A model generated the notes under the pieces. That model searched no databases. It saw nothing but the letters and a program-made list of their open reading frames with translations, and was not told the origin of the DNA. This document shows, piece by piece, positions 5,391-6,216 of a stretch of DNA of 6,216 bases (positions are counted from its first letter, which is position 1; the number at the start of each line of letters is the position of its first letter). The DNA lies in assembly GCA_026692885.1 (NCBI GenBank), contig JAPLNJ010000046.1, forward strand, positions 1 through 6,216, in the 5' to 3' direction. Position numbers and translations under genes: made by a program. This DNA comes from Planctomycetota bacterium (GTDB taxonomy: Bacteria > Planctomycetota > Planctomycetia > Pirellulales > Pirellulaceae).

Positions 5391-6216
5391 CGGCAATTCC
5401 ACGCAACACCGGAGTCAAAATGCCCCGCACCATCGCCATCGGCGACATCCACCGCTGCTTGGCTTGCATGACCGCAGGTTCGCTCAATCAGGTCGGCGAC
5501 ACCGGATCGCCCAAGGGAGCGCAGAGCCGCCCAGATCTCGATTCCACGGGCACGCCGAGAAGCCTCCGGTGTGTACTTCCACGGCTCACGGCCTTCGCCT
5601 TGGGGCAGATAGGCGACGGGAGGAGTCATGGCTGCTTCCAGCGATTCTCGATCCCGGACAAAGGCCATGCCGCTATCATACGGGACATTCAACCACTTGT
5701 GAGCATCCGTCGCCCACGAATCGGCGTCGGCAATTCCTGTCGTCAGGTGACGGCGAGTGGGTGCGGCAGCAGCCCAAAGGCCGAAAGCACCATCGACGTG
5801 TACCCAAGCCCCGGCCGCCTTGCCCTTGTGGCATATCTCCTCTGCTGGGTCGAAGGCCCCGGTGTTCACGTTTCCCGCCTGGATACAGATGATCGTTGGC
5901 CCGGAAATCGCGGGCAGGGCGTCGGCTCGCATTCTCCCCTGCTCGTCCACCGGAACTTGCACAAGGCGTCTGTGACCAAGTCCCAGCAAGCTGGCTGCCT
6001 TAAATAATGTAGGGTGGGCCTGCTCGCTGACCATCATGGTCACCGATGGCGAACCGAACAGACCATCGGCCTCGACATCCCATCCGTGTTTCCTCAAGAC
6101 GGAATGTCTGGCCGCAGCCAATGCGGTGAAGTTCGCCAGCATCGCCCCAGTCACCAAGGCCCCAGCACAATCTCCAGGCAGGTGCAGCAATTCCAGAAGC
6201 CAGGGGATGACGATTT
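5327..6216 (-). pseudogene. PLP-dependent group II decarboxylase, 3'-truncated, 5' end beyond window
   Basis: Similar to the aromatic amino acid / glutamate / 2,4-diaminobutyrate decarboxylase family (Pfam PF00282 type), which removes the carboxyl group of an amino acid using pyridoxal phosphate. Coding runs in from the right edge ('IVIPWLLELLHLPGD'), so the first part of the protein is outside. Visible landmarks: 'ALVTGAMLANFTALAAARH' (phosphate-binding region), 'SEQAHPTLFKAASLLG' (His that stacks on the cofactor), 'GNVNTGAFDP', 'AWVHVDGAFGLWA' (Asp contacting the pyridine N) and 'DSWATDAHKWLNVPYDSG' (Lys of HKW forms the Schiff base). Family similarity continues to 'LRSLGRSGVADLIERTCGHA' and stops near 5468. 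The last 45 or so codons to TAA 5329-5327 are new sequence: the complement of the phosphatase start, the spacer and the last 20 codons of the MFS gene. About 100 C-terminal residues that help complete the active site are missing, so activity is doubtful. The exact substrate is not determinable. Confidence 0.82.
5420..5464 (+). pseudogene. N-terminal stub of a Ser/Thr-type metallophosphatase
   Basis: The ATG at 5420, five bases after a GGAG, opens M-P-R-T-I-A-I-G-D-I-H-R-C-L-A. This is the start of PP1/PP2A-like bacterial metallophosphatases (usually '..TIAIGDIHGCxxAL', over 200 residues), with the Asp and His of the first metal motif present. The Gly after that His is replaced by Arg (CGC instead of the usual GGC/GGA). 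After about Ala15 the similarity ends, and the sequence becomes the complement of the truncated decarboxylase gene. The frame stays open to 6007, but only because it reads the decarboxylase backwards. The catalytic core (GDxVDRG, GNHE) is gone. It lies 29 bases after the MFS stop on the same strand and was probably in its operon. Confidence 0.7.

Noticed and set aside
5420..6007. A full 195-residue protein from the phosphatase ATG
   Set aside because: Only the first 15 or so residues resemble a phosphatase. The rest reads the decarboxylase gene backwards.
1..6216. CRISPR array, tRNA/rRNA, integrase or transposase, toxin-antitoxin pair
   Set aside because: I looked for direct-repeat periodicity, RNA-gene signatures and mobile-element enzymes and found none.

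Overview
The window looks like planctomycete chromosome, probably a Gemmata-like lineage. This is judged from recalled family resemblance, not a search. The resemblance covers the small uncharacterised proteins, a UV-damage endonuclease of the type starting 'MIRLGLCCIF', a lipoprotein, and large GC-rich palindromic repeats between genes. There is no plasmid, phage, CRISPR, tRNA or rRNA signature.

Layout. Bases 28-1319 hold a tight minus-strand run: a broken metallo-beta-lactamase-fold gene (901-1319), a 101-residue uncharacterised protein (572-877) and a HEAT-like helical protein (28-552). Bases 1384-1793 hold no gene I can support. Bases 1794-1977 hold a large symmetric repeat made of two outer hairpins and a 29-bp-arm central palindrome. 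Directly after it is the last 50 or so codons of an NAD(P)-binding SDR/NmrA-like protein (2022-2192, plus strand), whose 5' part is missing. Its stop faces the stop of the UV-damage endonuclease (2203-3123, minus), which lies downstream of a lipoprotein gene (3211-3831, minus) and is probably co-transcribed with it. Beyond the lipoprotein come a short plus-strand coding tail (3876-3959), a second palindrome with 25-bp arms (3962-4020) and an intact MFS transporter (4125-5390, plus). The right end is a deletion scar. The first 15 or so codons of a Ser/Thr-type metallophosphatase (5420 onward, plus) run directly into the 3'-truncated body of a PLP-dependent group II decarboxylase (minus), which continues past the right edge.

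The genes do not form one pathway. The intact ones are DNA repair (uvsE), a transporter, a lipoprotein and two unknowns. The most notable theme is decay: at least four gene families survive only as fragments (MBL-fold, SDR, phosphatase, decarboxylase), and one or two others may be truncated. Several breakpoints lie beside palindromic repeats. I found no new defence, toxin or mobile system. The best leads are the two palindrome families and the deletion junctions.
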